This document shows, piece after piece, positions 8,633 to 19,327 of a DNA stretch of 64,000 bases. Made by a program: the position numbers and the translations under genes. Under the pieces are notes generated by a model. That model ran no database searches, was not told where the DNA came from, and saw only the letters and a list, made by a program, of their open reading frames with translations. Origin of the DNA: Rhizobiaceae bacterium (GTDB lineage: Bacteria > Pseudomonadota > Alphaproteobacteria > Rhizobiales > Rhizobiaceae); the NCBI GenBank assembly GCA_017644005.1, contig JAEPMJ010000005.1, forward strand, positions 282,955-346,954. The letters run 5' to 3'. Each line of letters starts with the position of its first letter. Positions within the stretch are counted from its first letter, which is position 1.

Positions 8633-9634
8633 TCAGCTCCCGACCGTCGGGACATCCCAGACCTCGCCCGCCCGCATCGGGCGAAAGCGACTCTCCTGAA
8701 GGCCCCTTTCGGCAAGTGCCGCCACGAGCTTCCGGCGCGGCTCATCGATGGGCTCATCCGTAAGCTGGAAAGTGGCCCAATGATGGCCGGCTACATAGGC
8801 TGCGTTGCATAACAGCATGCCTTCGACCGCTTCTTCCGGGTTTTGATGCTGGCCTTTCATGAACCAGCGCGGCTCATACGCACCGAAGGGAAGGATGGCC
8901 AAGCGAAAGCCACCGAATTTCTCGCGGGCGTTGCGGTAATTAATGCCTTCATGAAAACCGGTATCGCCAACGTGGTAGATACGGCCGGCCGGGGTTTCGA
9001 GCACGAAGCCGGCCCACAGCGCCATACGACGGTCGCCCAGACCGCGCGCCGACCAGTGATGTACCGGCTCGAAATGGATGGCGGCCGCGCCAACGTTAAC
9101 GCGTGCACCCCAGTCATGCTGCGAGATACGCAGTTTCGGCAGGCGCTTCCCGAGGATCGCGTCATTTCCGAGCGGGGTCAGCACCAGCGGATCGAAGGCC
9201 TTTTGCAGCCGGTCCACCGTGGCGATATCCATGTGGTCGTAGTGGTTGTGGCTGAGCAGGACGAGGTCGATCTTCGGAAGATCCTCGAAGGCGATGCCAG
9301 GCGGCGCGACGCGCTTCGGCCCGGCGAAGGAAAGTGGCGAAACGCGCTCGGACCAGACCGGGTCGGTGAGGATATTCATGCCCGCGGTCTGGATCAGAAC
9401 GGTGGCGTGGCCGACCATGGTGACGCGCATCGCGTCGCCGTCGAGGCGCTTTTCGGGTACGGCCTTTGGAAACGGGCTGGGCCAGCTTTCAGGCCATTTG
9501 CTGCGCTCGCCGCGGAGGCGCCATTTCAGCAGATCGCGCAGTCTGCCAGGCGGCGTTCCGCCCGGATTGAAAAAGACGCGGCCGTTGAAATGGTCGCTGG
9601 GTGGCCCGGAATAATAGCGGTTGCCCGACTTCAT
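8633..9634 (-). CDS. MBL-fold metallo-hydrolase (UlaG/NAPE-PLD-like)
   Basis: A 333-residue metallo-beta-lactamase fold enzyme. The metal motif LLSHNHYDHMD (about residues 131-141) follows WVGHATVLIQ-like strand sequence and TDPVWSERVSP. Later come EPVHHWSARG, HVGDTGF and a C-terminal HWATFQLTDEP, the pattern of the NAPE-PLD/UlaG branch. This branch includes phosphodiesterases and lactonases; the substrate cannot be named. The open frame continues upstream without a likely start, so I use the ATG at 9634, where the conserved NRYYSGPPSDHF sequence begins. Confidence 0.88.
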   Translation of the reverse strand: MKSGNRYYSGPPSDHFNGRVFFNPGGTPPGRLRDLLKWRLRGERSKWPESWPSPFPKAVPEKRLDGDAMRVTMVGHATVLIQTAGMNILTDPVWSERVSPLSFAGPKRVAPPGIAFEDLPKIDLVLLSHNHYDHMDIATVDRLQKAFDPLVLTPLGNDAILGKRLPKLRISQHDWGARVNVGAAAIHFEPVHHWSARGLGDRRMALWAGFVLETPAGRIYHVGDTGFHEGINYRNAREKFGGFRLAILPFGAYEPRWFMKGQHQNPEEAVEGMLLCNAAYVAGHHWATFQLTDEPIDEPRRKLVAALAERGLQESRFRPMRAGEVWDVPTVGS

Positions 9635-9745
9635 GACGTCCCGAGGTGAGTGATCGGTTTTCGGTCGGTCGAAGATAGGCCGCGGTTCCGTTGCCGCAAG
9701 GCCGGTGGACACAGCCGGGTTGAAAGTTAGCAAGTTTGCGAAGTT

Positions 9746-10028
9746 TTGATTGTGTTTTTCCTCACCCGGCTGGCCGAAGCGCAGGGGTGCGTGACGGATC
9801 CTGCCGACCCCGCGGGCCTGCGGCTTCCCACCGTGATGCGGCCTCTCTCCGTTCTGGAGGAAGCAGGGTTGATCACAACGTCGAAGGACGGGCGTGTGCG
9901 AACCTGCGCCATCGTGCCGGAGGCGTTCGGCACGGTTCGGACCCTGGCTCGATGAACAGCAGGCGATCTGGGAAGCACGCCTCGACCGTCTTGATGCATT
10001 TGTAATGAAGGTGATGAAGGTGATGTAG
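9746..10028 (+). pseudogene. ArsR-family regulator remnant, frameshifted
   Basis: The first frame reads LTRLAEAQGCVTDPA, then LPTVMRPLSVLEEAGLITTS, KDGRVRTC and VRT, a recognisable ArsR winged helix. It ends at a TGA at 9951. Removing one C from CCC (9942-9944) restores the frame, giving WLDEQQAIWEARLDRLDAF and a stop at 10026-10028, the usual ArsR C-terminus. The N-terminus is also broken: a TAG at 9728 lies just upstream and the normal ADPTRR segment is missing. The end carries a 9-bp tandem repeat (ATGAAGGTG). The SRPBCC partner that often follows such genes is absent. Confidence 0.8.
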
Positions 10029-10250
10029 GAGCGCGGGAAATGACGCTGAAACGCTGTCAAACCGGGCCGGGGCGCGGGATCCAGGCGCAGTTTCCGCGCG
10101 CGGCAGGTAAGATTGCTGTGTCCTGACGCCGATAATAAACCGGGCATTAACCACAATTGGCCGACTCTTCCGCAAGATCGCCATGATTGTCCGGCTTGAA
10201 CGGGCAATTGCATAAGGATAACTGGGGCAATCCCCGGAGGACCGTAGACA

Positions 10251-10784
10251 ATGACGAAAACTGGCATCCTCGCCCTGACGGTTGCAGCGCTGGTGATGGC
10301 CGGCTGCTCGAGTTCGCGATTTTCGTCGCTGAATACGCGCTCACCCTCCACGGTGGCCGAGCCGCTTCAGCCGGCTCCGGCAGGCACGGTGACGGCCGGC
10401 CAGCTGCCGCCGCCGGCTGGTACGACCGACCCGACCGCATTCCCCGATGCGCCGACAGGCCCTGAAAACACCATGCCGGTGGATGTCGCTTCGGCCAGCG
10501 GACCGGAACTGACGGCCGGTGCCGTTGCGGGCGTGTGGAACGCCACCGTTTCGGGCCAGGGTTGCCGCATTGCGACGCCGCAGACCAAGTTCGGCCAGGG
10601 TTTCCGCGCCGGGCCGCTGCGCTGCCCCGCACCGCTGGACACGGTGAAATCGTGGAATGTGGAAGGCAAGCAACTGGCACTCTACGACCAGAACGGATCG
10701 CTTCTGGCACGGCTTTATTCGACCGGAACGGAGCGCTTCGACGGCCAGACGACTTCCGGCTTGCCGGTTTCGCTGACCCGCTAA
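10251..10784 (+). CDS. Omp19-like lipoprotein with AprI/Inh protease-inhibitor domain
   Basis: A 177-residue outer-membrane lipoprotein. The signal peptide ends in a lipobox (VMAGC, Cys at residue 19), followed by a Pro/Ala/Thr-rich linker. The C-terminal domain (about residues 85-177) has GAVAGVWNATVSGQGC, then IATPQTKFGQGFRAGPLRCP and a final FDGQTTSGLPVSLTR. This is very close, from memory, to Brucella Omp19, whose domain is related to bacterial metalloprotease inhibitors (AprI/Inh). Two cysteines in the domain could form its disulfide. A GGAGG ribosome site is about 12 nt upstream. A weak CtrA-like box (TAAA-N7-TTAACCA, 10136-10153) lies upstream. Confidence 0.9.
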   Translation: MTKTGILALTVAALVMAGCSSSRFSSLNTRSPSTVAEPLQPAPAGTVTAGQLPPPAGTTDPTAFPDAPTGPENTMPVDVASASGPELTAGAVAGVWNATVSGQGCRIATPQTKFGQGFRAGPLRCPAPLDTVKSWNVEGKQLALYDQNGSLLARLYSTGTERFDGQTTSGLPVSLTR

Positions 10785-10815
10785 GACATTCGGGAAAAGA
10801 CAGGGAGGGAAAGCC

Positions 10816-11985
10816 ATGCCGCTGGGCGAGGGGCTGACCAACCATCCCTCTCTGGTTCAGCGCTACAACGACCTTGCCGAGCAGGGAAAGCTGGCGCCCG
10901 ATCCGCGTCAGGTCGATATCGCGCGCGCATTCGATGCGCTGCTTGACGAAATCACCACCAAACGTCTTGCTGCCAAAAAAAGCTCGCTTGGCTGGCTTTT
11001 CGGCAAACGCACGGAAAAGGAGCCGATCCGAGGGCTCTACATTCATGGCGGCGTCGGGCGCGGCAAGACAATGCTCATGGACATGTTCTTCGAGCTTCTG
11101 CCGGCCAAGCGGAAGAGGCGCGTCCACTTCAACGTGTTCATGGCCGATGTGCATGACCGCATACACCGGCACCGGCAGGCGCTGAAGAAGGGCGAAACGA
11201 AAGAAACCGACCCCGTGCCGCCGACAGCCAAGGCGCTGGCCGATGAGGCCTGGGTGTTGTGTTTCGATGAGTTCTCGGTGACCGATATCGCCGATGCGAT
11301 GATCCTGTCGCGGCTGTTTTCAGCGCTGTTCGGGCATGGCGTGGTGCTGGTCGCGACCTCCAACGTTGCGCCCGACAATCTCTACAAGGACGGGCTGAAT
11401 CGCGGACTGTTCACGCCGTTCATCGGGATACTGAAGGAGCATGCGCGCATTCTCAATCTCGATACGGCGACCGATTACCGGCTTTTGAAGCTGAACCGGA
11501 TGCCGGTCTATGTCACGCCGCTTGGGCCGCAGGCAGACGACGAAATGGACCAGGCCTGGGCCGCAGTCACCGATGGCAAGGATGTGGCGCCGGCGGAGCT
11601 GGAGCTCAAGGGCCGCAGCATTCATGTGCCGCGCGCGGCCGGCCGCGCCGCCCGGTTCGACTTCGCCGATATCTGCCGGAAAGCGCTGGCGGCACGGGAC
11701 TACAACCTGATCGCCGACAGCTACGACACGGTCTTCGTCGACAATATTCCGGTCATGAACCGCGCGACGCGCAACGAGGCGAAGCGGTTTATCCTGCTGA
11801 TCGACACGCTCTACGACCGCGGCAAGCGGCTGATTGCAAGCGCCGCGACGCCGCCGGCGGGACTTTACGACGAAAAGAGCGGCACCGAAGCCTTCGAATT
11901 CGACCGCACGGCCTCACGGCTGATCGAGATGCAGAGCCGCGACTGGCCGAACGGTGGCGATGCCGCCAGTCACGCTGCAGAATGA
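10816..11985 (+). CDS. zapE: Cell division ATPase ZapE (AFG1 family)
   Basis: A 389-residue AFG1/ZapE P-loop ATPase that in E. coli associates with the division ring under stress. The Walker A motif GGVGRGKTMLMDMFF (about residues 78-92) is followed by RVHFNVFM. Walker B is VLCFDEFSVTDIADAMIL (about residues 152-169), then a sensor-like VATSN. It starts 31 bp after the Omp19-like gene and precedes mdh, the gene order usual in Hyphomicrobiales. A 252-bp gap with promoter-like elements separates it from mdh. Confidence 0.94.
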   Translation: MPLGEGLTNHPSLVQRYNDLAEQGKLAPDPRQVDIARAFDALLDEITTKRLAAKKSSLGWLFGKRTEKEPIRGLYIHGGVGRGKTMLMDMFFELLPAKRKRRVHFNVFMADVHDRIHRHRQALKKGETKETDPVPPTAKALADEAWVLCFDEFSVTDIADAMILSRLFSALFGHGVVLVATSNVAPDNLYKDGLNRGLFTPFIGILKEHARILNLDTATDYRLLKLNRMPVYVTPLGPQADDEMDQAWAAVTDGKDVAPAELELKGRSIHVPRAAGRAARFDFADICRKALAARDYNLIADSYDTVFVDNIPVMNRATRNEAKRFILLIDTLYDRGKRLIASAATPPAGLYDEKSGTEAFEFDRTASRLIEMQSRDWPNGGDAASHAAE

Positions 11986-12036
11986 AGCGCCTCAAACGGT
12001 CCGGATGCGGAAAGCTCACGGGTGAGTGATCAAACT

Positions 12037-12052
12037 TTGACGTTTACGTAAA
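12037..12052. promoter_or_regulatory. TTGACGTTTACGTAAA palindrome-like site upstream of mdh
   Basis: The 16-bp stretch contains the perfect palindrome TTTACGTAAA and an imperfect longer symmetry. Sites of this wording are known for MerR-family regulators of branched-chain amino-acid and fatty-acid catabolism (LiuR type) in proteobacteria. It lies about 185 bp upstream of mdh, just before the candidate promoter. The assignment to a regulator is inference from wording alone. Confidence 0.35.
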
Positions 12053-12099
12053 TCCCGAACGATCTAAACGATTGAAAACATTAGCGCGGCAATAATCGG

Positions 12100-12128
12100 T
12101 TGAGTTTTTACGTGGCCGCAGCTATGGC
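12100..12128 (+). promoter_or_regulatory. Candidate sigma-70 promoter for mdh-suc
   Basis: A TTGAGT -35-like hexamer at 12100-12105 and TATGGC at 12123-12128 are separated by 17 bp. They sit in the 252-bp gap before mdh, leaving a leader of about 100 nt. The match to alphaproteobacterial housekeeping promoters is moderate and no start site can be proven from sequence. Confidence 0.4.
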
Positions 12129-12132
12129 CTAG

Positions 12133-13206
<1,074 letters not shown>

Positions 13207-13218
13207 GGCGGACGCTTA

Positions 13219-14412
<1,194 letters not shown>

Positions 14413-14560
14413 GCTGATGCCACCGCGCAAGATCAGCCTTGTCGAGGCGACATACCGAATAGAACTGAAGCGGCTCCGGTAAGATGAGCGTTCAAATGCC
14501 CGCGATGCCCTGCCTGGCGCCAAATTCGGCGGCGTGCACGCGTGCGTGCGTGGCTTTGTT
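14413..14560 (+). other. Intergenic stretch after sucC with possible gene remnant
   Basis: A short reading frame from the ATG at 14417 gives [21 protein letters not shown] and then stops. It looks more like a peptide remnant than a gene and has no recognisable match. At 14532-14552 there is an alternating purine-pyrimidine tract (GCGTGCACGCGTGCG and so on). No terminator for sucC is seen here. Confidence 0.35.
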
Positions 14561-14593
14561 TTGCCACACAGTTACACATATACTGTGTGGCAA
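14561..14593. promoter_or_regulatory. Inverted-repeat operator of the suc-embedded toxin-antitoxin pair
   Basis: Perfect 12-bp arms TTGCCACACAGT (14561-14572) and ACTGTGTGGCAA (14582-14593) around a 9-bp AT-rich spacer. The site ends 12 bp before the antitoxin ATG. RHH antitoxins usually bind such promoter palindromes, alone or with their toxin, so this is very probably the autoregulatory operator. Confidence 0.75.
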
Positions 14594-14605
14594 GGGAGCG
14601 AAGCC

Positions 14606-14839
14606 ATGACAAAGAATATCACGCTGTCTGTCGATGAATCGGTGCTGCGGAAGGTGAAGATTCTGGCGGCCGAGCGGCGCACGAGCGTCAATGCGCTTGT
14701 GCGCGATTATCTGTCTTCGCTTGCCGCCAAGGCATCGGCGGAAGACGAGGCCCGCGAGGCGCTGCTGAAGCTCATTCGGGAGACCGACGCCGACATGGGC
14801 GAGCAGAAATGGAACCGCGAGGCGCTTTATGATCGCTGA
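14606..14839 (+). CDS. Ribbon-helix-helix antitoxin (VapB-like)
   Basis: A 77-residue protein with an N-terminal RHH DNA-binding motif: the beta strand KNITLSVDESVL, then helices VKILAAERRTSVNALVRDYL. The acidic C-terminal helix (SAEDEAREALLKLIRETDA) is the likely toxin-binding part. The ATG at 14606 is chosen because the upstream in-frame region is the operator, and GGGAGCGAAGCC provides a ribosome site. It overlaps the downstream PIN toxin by 11 bp, the usual antitoxin-first layout. Confidence 0.88.
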   Translation: MTKNITLSVDESVLRKVKILAAERRTSVNALVRDYLSSLAAKASAEDEAREALLKLIRETDADMGEQKWNREALYDR

Positions 14840-15248
14840 GTGCTTCCTAGATACAAACGTTCTTGTTTACGCGGCGCTGGGCCGCTTTTCAGCGCCGGAG
14901 AAATATTCGCGCGCGAAGCAGATCGTGGCGGACGAAGACTATTCGACTTCGGCACAGGTGCTGCAGGAGTTCTACGTCAACGCGATCCGCAAGTCAGACA
15001 AGCCACTGTCGCCTGCCAAGGCCGCCGAGTGGATCGAGGTCGTCTGCCGCAAGCCATGCCAGGAAATCGACAATGCCGTCGTCATGCGCGGCATCGAGAA
15101 CTCGCGAACTTACAATATCTCCTATTGGGACGGCGCCATCATTGCCGCGGCTGAGCGGCTCGGCGTTTCCCGCCTTTATTCCGAGGATCTGAACCATGGG
15201 CAGAGCTACGGCTCGGTCCAGGTCATCAATCCGTTTCGCACTCATTGA
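14829..15248 (+). CDS. PIN-domain ribonuclease toxin (VapC-like)
   Basis: A 139-residue PIN-domain protein with the acidic site complete: Asp in [11 protein letters not shown] (residue 8), Glu in [12 protein letters not shown], Asp in [11 protein letters not shown] and a last Asp in LYSEDLNHG. VapC toxins cleave tRNA or rRNA in a metal-dependent way; the target here is unknown. It overlaps the RHH antitoxin by 11 bp. It lies between sucC and sucD with its stop 19 bp before the sucD start, so sucD is probably reached by read-through from this module or from mdh-sucC. Confidence 0.9.
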   Translation: MIAECFLDTNVLVYAALGRFSAPEKYSRAKQIVADEDYSTSAQVLQEFYVNAIRKSDKPLSPAKAAEWIEVVCRKPCQEIDNAVVMRGIENSRTYNISYWDGAIIAAAERLGVSRLYSEDLNHGQSYGSVQVINPFRTH

Positions 15249-15267
15249 AGTAATCTCAGGAAGCCGT

Positions 15268-16170
15268 ATGTCCATACTCGTCAACAAAGACACCAGGGTT
15301 CTCGTGCAGGGCCTGACCGGCAACACCGGCACGTTCCACACCGAACAGGCGCTGGCCTATCACGGAACCAAGATGGTGGGCGGCATTCATCCCAAGAAAG
15401 GCGGTACCATCTGGACCGGCGCAGGCGGCGACGAGCTGCCGATCTTCGCCTCCGTGGCCGAGGGCAAGGAAGCGACCGGCGCCAACGCTTCAGTGGTGTA
15501 TGTTCCCCCGGCGGGCGCTGCCGGCGCCATCATCGAAGCCATCGAGGCCGAAATTCCGCTGATCGTGTGCATCACCGAGGGCATTCCGGTTTCGGATATG
15601 GTGAAGGTGAAAGCGCGGCTCGACAGGTCGAGCTCCAGACTGATCGGACCCAACTGCCCCGGCGTTCTGACGCCGGACGAATGCAAGATCGGCATCATGC
15701 CCGGCAACATCTTCAAGAAGGGTTCGGTGGGCGTGGTCTCGCGCTCGGGAACGCTTACATATGAGGCCGTGTATCAGACGACGGTGGAGGGGCTCGGCCA
15801 GACGACGGCGGTCGGCATTGGCGGCGACCCGGTGAAGGGCACGGAGTTCATCGACGTGCTGGAGATGTTCCTGGCCGACGACGCGACGGAATCGATCATC
15901 ATGATCGGCGAAATCGGCGGTTCGGCAGAGGAAGATGCGGCTCAGTTCATCAAAGACGAGGCGAAGAAAGGTCGCGCCAAGCCTATGGCCGGCTTCATCG
16001 CCGGGCGCACGGCGCCTCCCGGACGCACCATGGGCCATGCCGGCGCGGTGATTTCGGGCGGCAAGGGTGGCGCGGAAGACAAGATCGCGGCGATGGAAGC
16101 CGCCGGCATCAAGGTTTCGCCTTCGCCGGCCAGGCTGGGCAAGACGCTGGTGGAAGCGATTAAAGGGTAG
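15268..16170 (+). CDS. sucD: Succinate-CoA ligase (ADP-forming) subunit alpha
   Basis: CoA-binding subunit that carries the phosphohistidine of succinyl-CoA synthetase. The 300-residue protein has the start [18 protein letters not shown], the CoA site [16 protein letters not shown] motif, [21 protein letters not shown], and the active His in [17 protein letters not shown] (about residues 254-270). An upstream in-frame ATG at 15196 lies inside the toxin gene and is not used by the family. AGGAAGC before the ATG serves as a ribosome site. Confidence 0.97.
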   Translation: MSILVNKDTRVLVQGLTGNTGTFHTEQALAYHGTKMVGGIHPKKGGTIWTGAGGDELPIFASVAEGKEATGANASVVYVPPAGAAGAIIEAIEAEIPLIVCITEGIPVSDMVKVKARLDRSSSRLIGPNCPGVLTPDECKIGIMPGNIFKKGSVGVVSRSGTLTYEAVYQTTVEGLGQTTAVGIGGDPVKGTEFIDVLEMFLADDATESIIMIGEIGGSAEEDAAQFIKDEAKKGRAKPMAGFIAGRTAPPGRTMGHAGAVISGGKGGAEDKIAAMEAAGIKVSPSPARLGKTLVEAIKG

Positions 16171-16268
16171 GGAACCAGGGGAATAGGGGATTAGGGCAGC
16201 AAGGCAGCAGGGCCAACGATCGATGGCAACCACCCGTTTTGCCCCACTGCCGCACTCGCCTACTGCCT
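16171..16268. repeat. G-rich imperfect inverted repeat between sucD and sucA
   Basis: The 137-bp sucD-sucA gap starts with runs of AGGGGAATAGGGGATTAGGG followed by GGGCAGCAAGGCAGCAGGG. After about 30 bp comes the complementary wording GCCCCACTGCCGCACTC and CCTACTGCC. Repeats of this kind (GGGAATAGGGCAGTAGGG) are common between genes in Mesorhizobium-like genomes. A large imperfect hairpin could form in the transcript upstream of sucA. Confidence 0.45.
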
Positions 16269-16307
16269 TCAAAAGAGGAGACGGCGCGCAAGGACGCCGA
16301 ACACAAG

Positions 16308-19292
16308 ATGGCACGCCAGGACCAGGCTAACGACCAATTTTCGCTGACCTCGTTTTTGTATGGCGGCAACGCCGCCTATATCGAGCAGCTCTATGCCGAC
16401 TACCAGGACGATCCGAACAAAGTGGACGCCGCCTGGCGCGACTTCTTCGGCGCGCTGAAGGACGATGCCGGCGATGTGAGGAAGAACGCCGAGGGCGCTT
16501 CGTGGAAGGCCAAGGGCTGGCCGCCTGCCGCCAATGGCGAGCTGGTATCGGCACTCGATGGCGACTGGGGCAAGGTCGAAAAGCACATCTCGACGAAGCT
16601 GAAATCGAAAGCGGCGGCAAACGGGGCGGCGCCTTCGGACGCCGACGTCTTGCGCGCGACGCGCGATTCGGTGCGGGCGATCATGATGATCCGCGCCTAC
16701 CGCATGCGCGGCCACCTGCACGCCGATCTCGACCCGCTCGGCATCGCCAAGCCGCTCGAGGACTATAACGAGCTGTCGCCCGAGGCCTACGGCTTCGAGC
16801 CGGACGACTACGACAGGCCGATCTTCATCGACCATGTGCTGGGGCTCGAATTCGCGACCATTCGCGAAATGCTCGATATCCTGAAGCGAACCTATTGCTC
16901 CACGATCGGTGTGGAGTTCATGCACATCTCCAATCCGGCCGAGAAGGCCTGGATCCAGGAGCGCATCGAAGGCCCGGGCAAGGGTGTGGAGTTCACCAAG
17001 AACGGCAAGCTTGCGATCCTGCAAAAGCTGATCGAGTCGGAGGGCTTCGAACAGTTCATCGATGTCAAATACAAGGGCACCAAGCGCTTCGGACTGGATG
17101 GCGGCGAGTCGCTGATCCCCGCGCTTGAGCAGATCCTGAAGCGCGGCGGCGCGATGGGGCTGAAGGAAGTTGTGCTCGGCATGGCCCACCGCGGCCGTCT
17201 CAACGTGCTGAGCCAGGTGATGGCCAAGCCGCACCGCGCGATCTTCCACGAATTCAAGGGCGGTTCGTTTGCGCCCGACGACGTGGAGGGCTCGGGCGAC
17301 GTGAAGTACCACCTTGGCGCCTCGTCGGACCGCGAGTTCGACGGCAACAAGGTGCATCTGTCGCTGACGGCAAACCCGTCGCATCTGGAAATCGTGAACC
17401 CTGTGGTGATGGGCAAAGCGCGCGCCAAGCAGGACCAGATCAGCGGCCGCAAGCGCGAGGATATCGTGCCGCTGGAGGAACGCGTGAAGGTTCTGCCGCT
17501 GCTTCTGCACGGCGATGCGGCCTTTGCCGGACAGGGCGTCGTGGCCGAATGTCTCGGGCTTTCGGGGCTGCGCGGCCACCGCGTGGCCGGCACTGTGCAT
17601 TTCATCATCAACAACCAGATCGGTTTCACGACCAATCCGCGCTTCTCGCGTTCTTCGCCCTATCCCTCCGATGTGGCGAAGATGATCGAGGCGCCGATTT
17701 TCCATGTGAACGGCGACGACCCCGAAGCCGTGGTCTATGCCGCGAAGGTGGCGACCGAGTTCCGCATGACGTTCCACAAGCCGGTCGTGATCGACATGTT
17801 CTGCTACCGCCGCTTCGGCCACAATGAGGGCGACGAGCCGGCATTTACCCAGCCGATCATGTACAAGGAGATCCGCAAGCATCCGACCGTGGTGGAACTC
17901 TACGGAAAACGTCTGGTGGATGAAGGCCTGCTCGGGCAGGACGAACTCGACAAGATGCGCGCCGACTGGCGCGCCAATCTGGAAGCCGAATTCGAGGCCG
18001 GACAGGCCTACAAGCCCAACAAGGCCGACTGGCTCGACGGTGCCTGGAGCGGGTTGCGCACGGCCGACAATGAGGACGAGCAGCGGCGCGGCAAGACCGC
18101 GGTTCCGCTGAAGACGCTGAAAGAGGTCGGCAAGAAGCTTGCGGACGTGCCGGACGATTTCGAGGTCCATCGCACGATCAAGCGGTTCATGGACAACCGC
18201 CGCAAGATGATCGAAAGCGGCGAGGGCATCGACTGGTCGATGGCCGAGGCGCTGGCCTTCGGCTCCATCCTGCTCGACGGCAATCCGATCCGGCTTTCCG
18301 GCCAAGATTCGGAGCGTGGCACGTTCTCGCAGCGGCATTCGGTGCTCTACGATCAGCGCGATGAGAACCGTTACATTCCGCTCAACCATCTCGGGCCTCA
18401 GCAGGCGCATTTCGAGGTCATCAATTCGATGCTTTCCGAAGAGGCCGTGCTCGGGTTCGAATACGGCTATTCGCTCGCAGAACCCAATGCGCTGACCCTG
18501 TGGGAGGCGCAGTTCGGCGATTTCGTCAATGGCGCGCAGGTGGTGATCGACCAGTTCATCTCGTCGGGTGAGCGCAAGTGGCTCAGAATGTCTGGCCTGG
18601 TGATGCTGCTTCCTCATGGTTATGAGGGCCAGGGGCCAGAGCATTCCTCGGCGCGTCTTGAGCGCTTCCTGCAGCAATGCGCTGAAGACAATATGCAGGT
18701 GGCGAACATCACGACGCCGGCAAACTACTTTCACGCACTGAGGCGCCAGCTGAAGCGCGACTTCCGCAAGCCGCTGATCCTGATGTCGCCGAAATCCCTG
18801 CTCAGGCACAAGCGGGCGGTCTCGCAGCTTTCGGAAATGGCGGGCGAAAGCACGTTCCACCGGCTGTTGTGGGACGATGCCCAGATGCTGCCCGACCAAC
18901 AGATCAAGCTGGTCAAGGACTCAAAGATCAGGCGCGTGGTGTTGTGCTCGGGCAAGGTCTATTTCGACCTCTATGAGGAGCGGGAAAAGCGCGGCGTCAA
19001 CGACGTCTATCTGCTGCGCGTGGAGCAACTCTACCCGTTCCCCGCCAAGGCGCTGATCAATGAATTGTCGCGTTTCCGCAACGCGGAGATGGTGTGGTGC
19101 CAGGAAGAGCCGAAGAATATGGGAGCCTGGGCCTTTATCGACCCTTATCTGGAATGGGTGCTGGCGCATATCGACGCCAAACACCAGCGGGTGCGTTATG
19201 CCGGACGGCCGGCAGCGGCGTCGCCGGCAACCGGACTGATGTCGAAACACCTGTCGCAGCTTGAATCATTCCTGGAAGACGCGCTCGGCTGA
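16308..19292 (+). CDS. sucA: 2-oxoglutarate dehydrogenase E1 component
   Basis: Thiamine-diphosphate enzyme that decarboxylates 2-oxoglutarate and passes succinyl to SucB. The 994-residue protein has the E2-binding N-terminus (FSLTSFLYGGNAAYIEQLY), the linker around residues 95-130, then the catalytic domain with GMAHRGRLNVL (about residues 289-299), NPSHLE, HGDAAFAGQGVV, the ThDP motif from GDDPEAV, and CYRRFGHNEGDEPAFTQP. The C-terminal region includes LLPHGYEGQGPEHSSAR. The start at 16308 is preferred to an in-frame ATG 23 codons upstream because MARQDQAND fits rhizobial SucA starts. Confidence 0.97.
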   Translation: MARQDQANDQFSLTSFLYGGNAAYIEQLYADYQDDPNKVDAAWRDFFGALKDDAGDVRKNAEGASWKAKGWPPAANGELVSALDGDWGKVEKHISTKLKSKAAANGAAPSDADVLRATRDSVRAIMMIRAYRMRGHLHADLDPLGIAKPLEDYNELSPEAYGFEPDDYDRPIFIDHVLGLEFATIREMLDILKRTYCSTIGVEFMHISNPAEKAWIQERIEGPGKGVEFTKNGKLAILQKLIESEGFEQFIDVKYKGTKRFGLDGGESLIPALEQILKRGGAMGLKEVVLGMAHRGRLNVLSQVMAKPHRAIFHEFKGGSFAPDDVEGSGDVKYHLGASSDREFDGNKVHLSLTANPSHLEIVNPVVMGKARAKQDQISGRKREDIVPLEERVKVLPLLLHGDAAFAGQGVVAECLGLSGLRGHRVAGTVHFIINNQIGFTTNPRFSRSSPYPSDVAKMIEAPIFHVNGDDPEAVVYAAKVATEFRMTFHKPVVIDMFCYRRFGHNEGDEPAFTQPIMYKEIRKHPTVVELYGKRLVDEGLLGQDELDKMRADWRANLEAEFEAGQAYKPNKADWLDGAWSGLRTADNEDEQRRGKTAVPLKTLKEVGKKLADVPDDFEVHRTIKRFMDNRRKMIESGEGIDWSMAEALAFGSILLDGNPIRLSGQDSERGTFSQRHSVLYDQRDENRYIPLNHLGPQQAHFEVINSMLSEEAVLGFEYGYSLAEPNALTLWEAQFGDFVNGAQVVIDQFISSGERKWLRMSGLVMLLPHGYEGQGPEHSSARLERFLQQCAEDNMQVANITTPANYFHALRRQLKRDFRKPLILMSPKSLLRHKRAVSQLSEMAGESTFHRLLWDDAQMLPDQQIKLVKDSKIRRVVLCSGKVYFDLYEEREKRGVNDVYLLRVEQLYPFPAKALINELSRFRNAEMVWCQEEPKNMGAWAFIDPYLEWVLAHIDAKHQRVRYAGRPAAASPATGLMSKHLSQLESFLEDALG

Positions 19293-19327
19293 GCCGGGCA
19301 AACTAGAAAAGGCAACGGACCAGAACC

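Noticed and set aside
14532..14552. Alternating purine-pyrimidine tract before the suc-embedded TA pair as a functional Z-DNA element
   Set aside because: The tract is short and nothing ties it to function; the adjacent inverted repeat explains the regulation.
16269..18899. An 876-codon open frame antisense to sucA
   Set aside because: It mirrors the codon structure of sucA, has His/Arg-rich low-complexity text and no family match. Long antisense frames are common opposite GC-rich genes.
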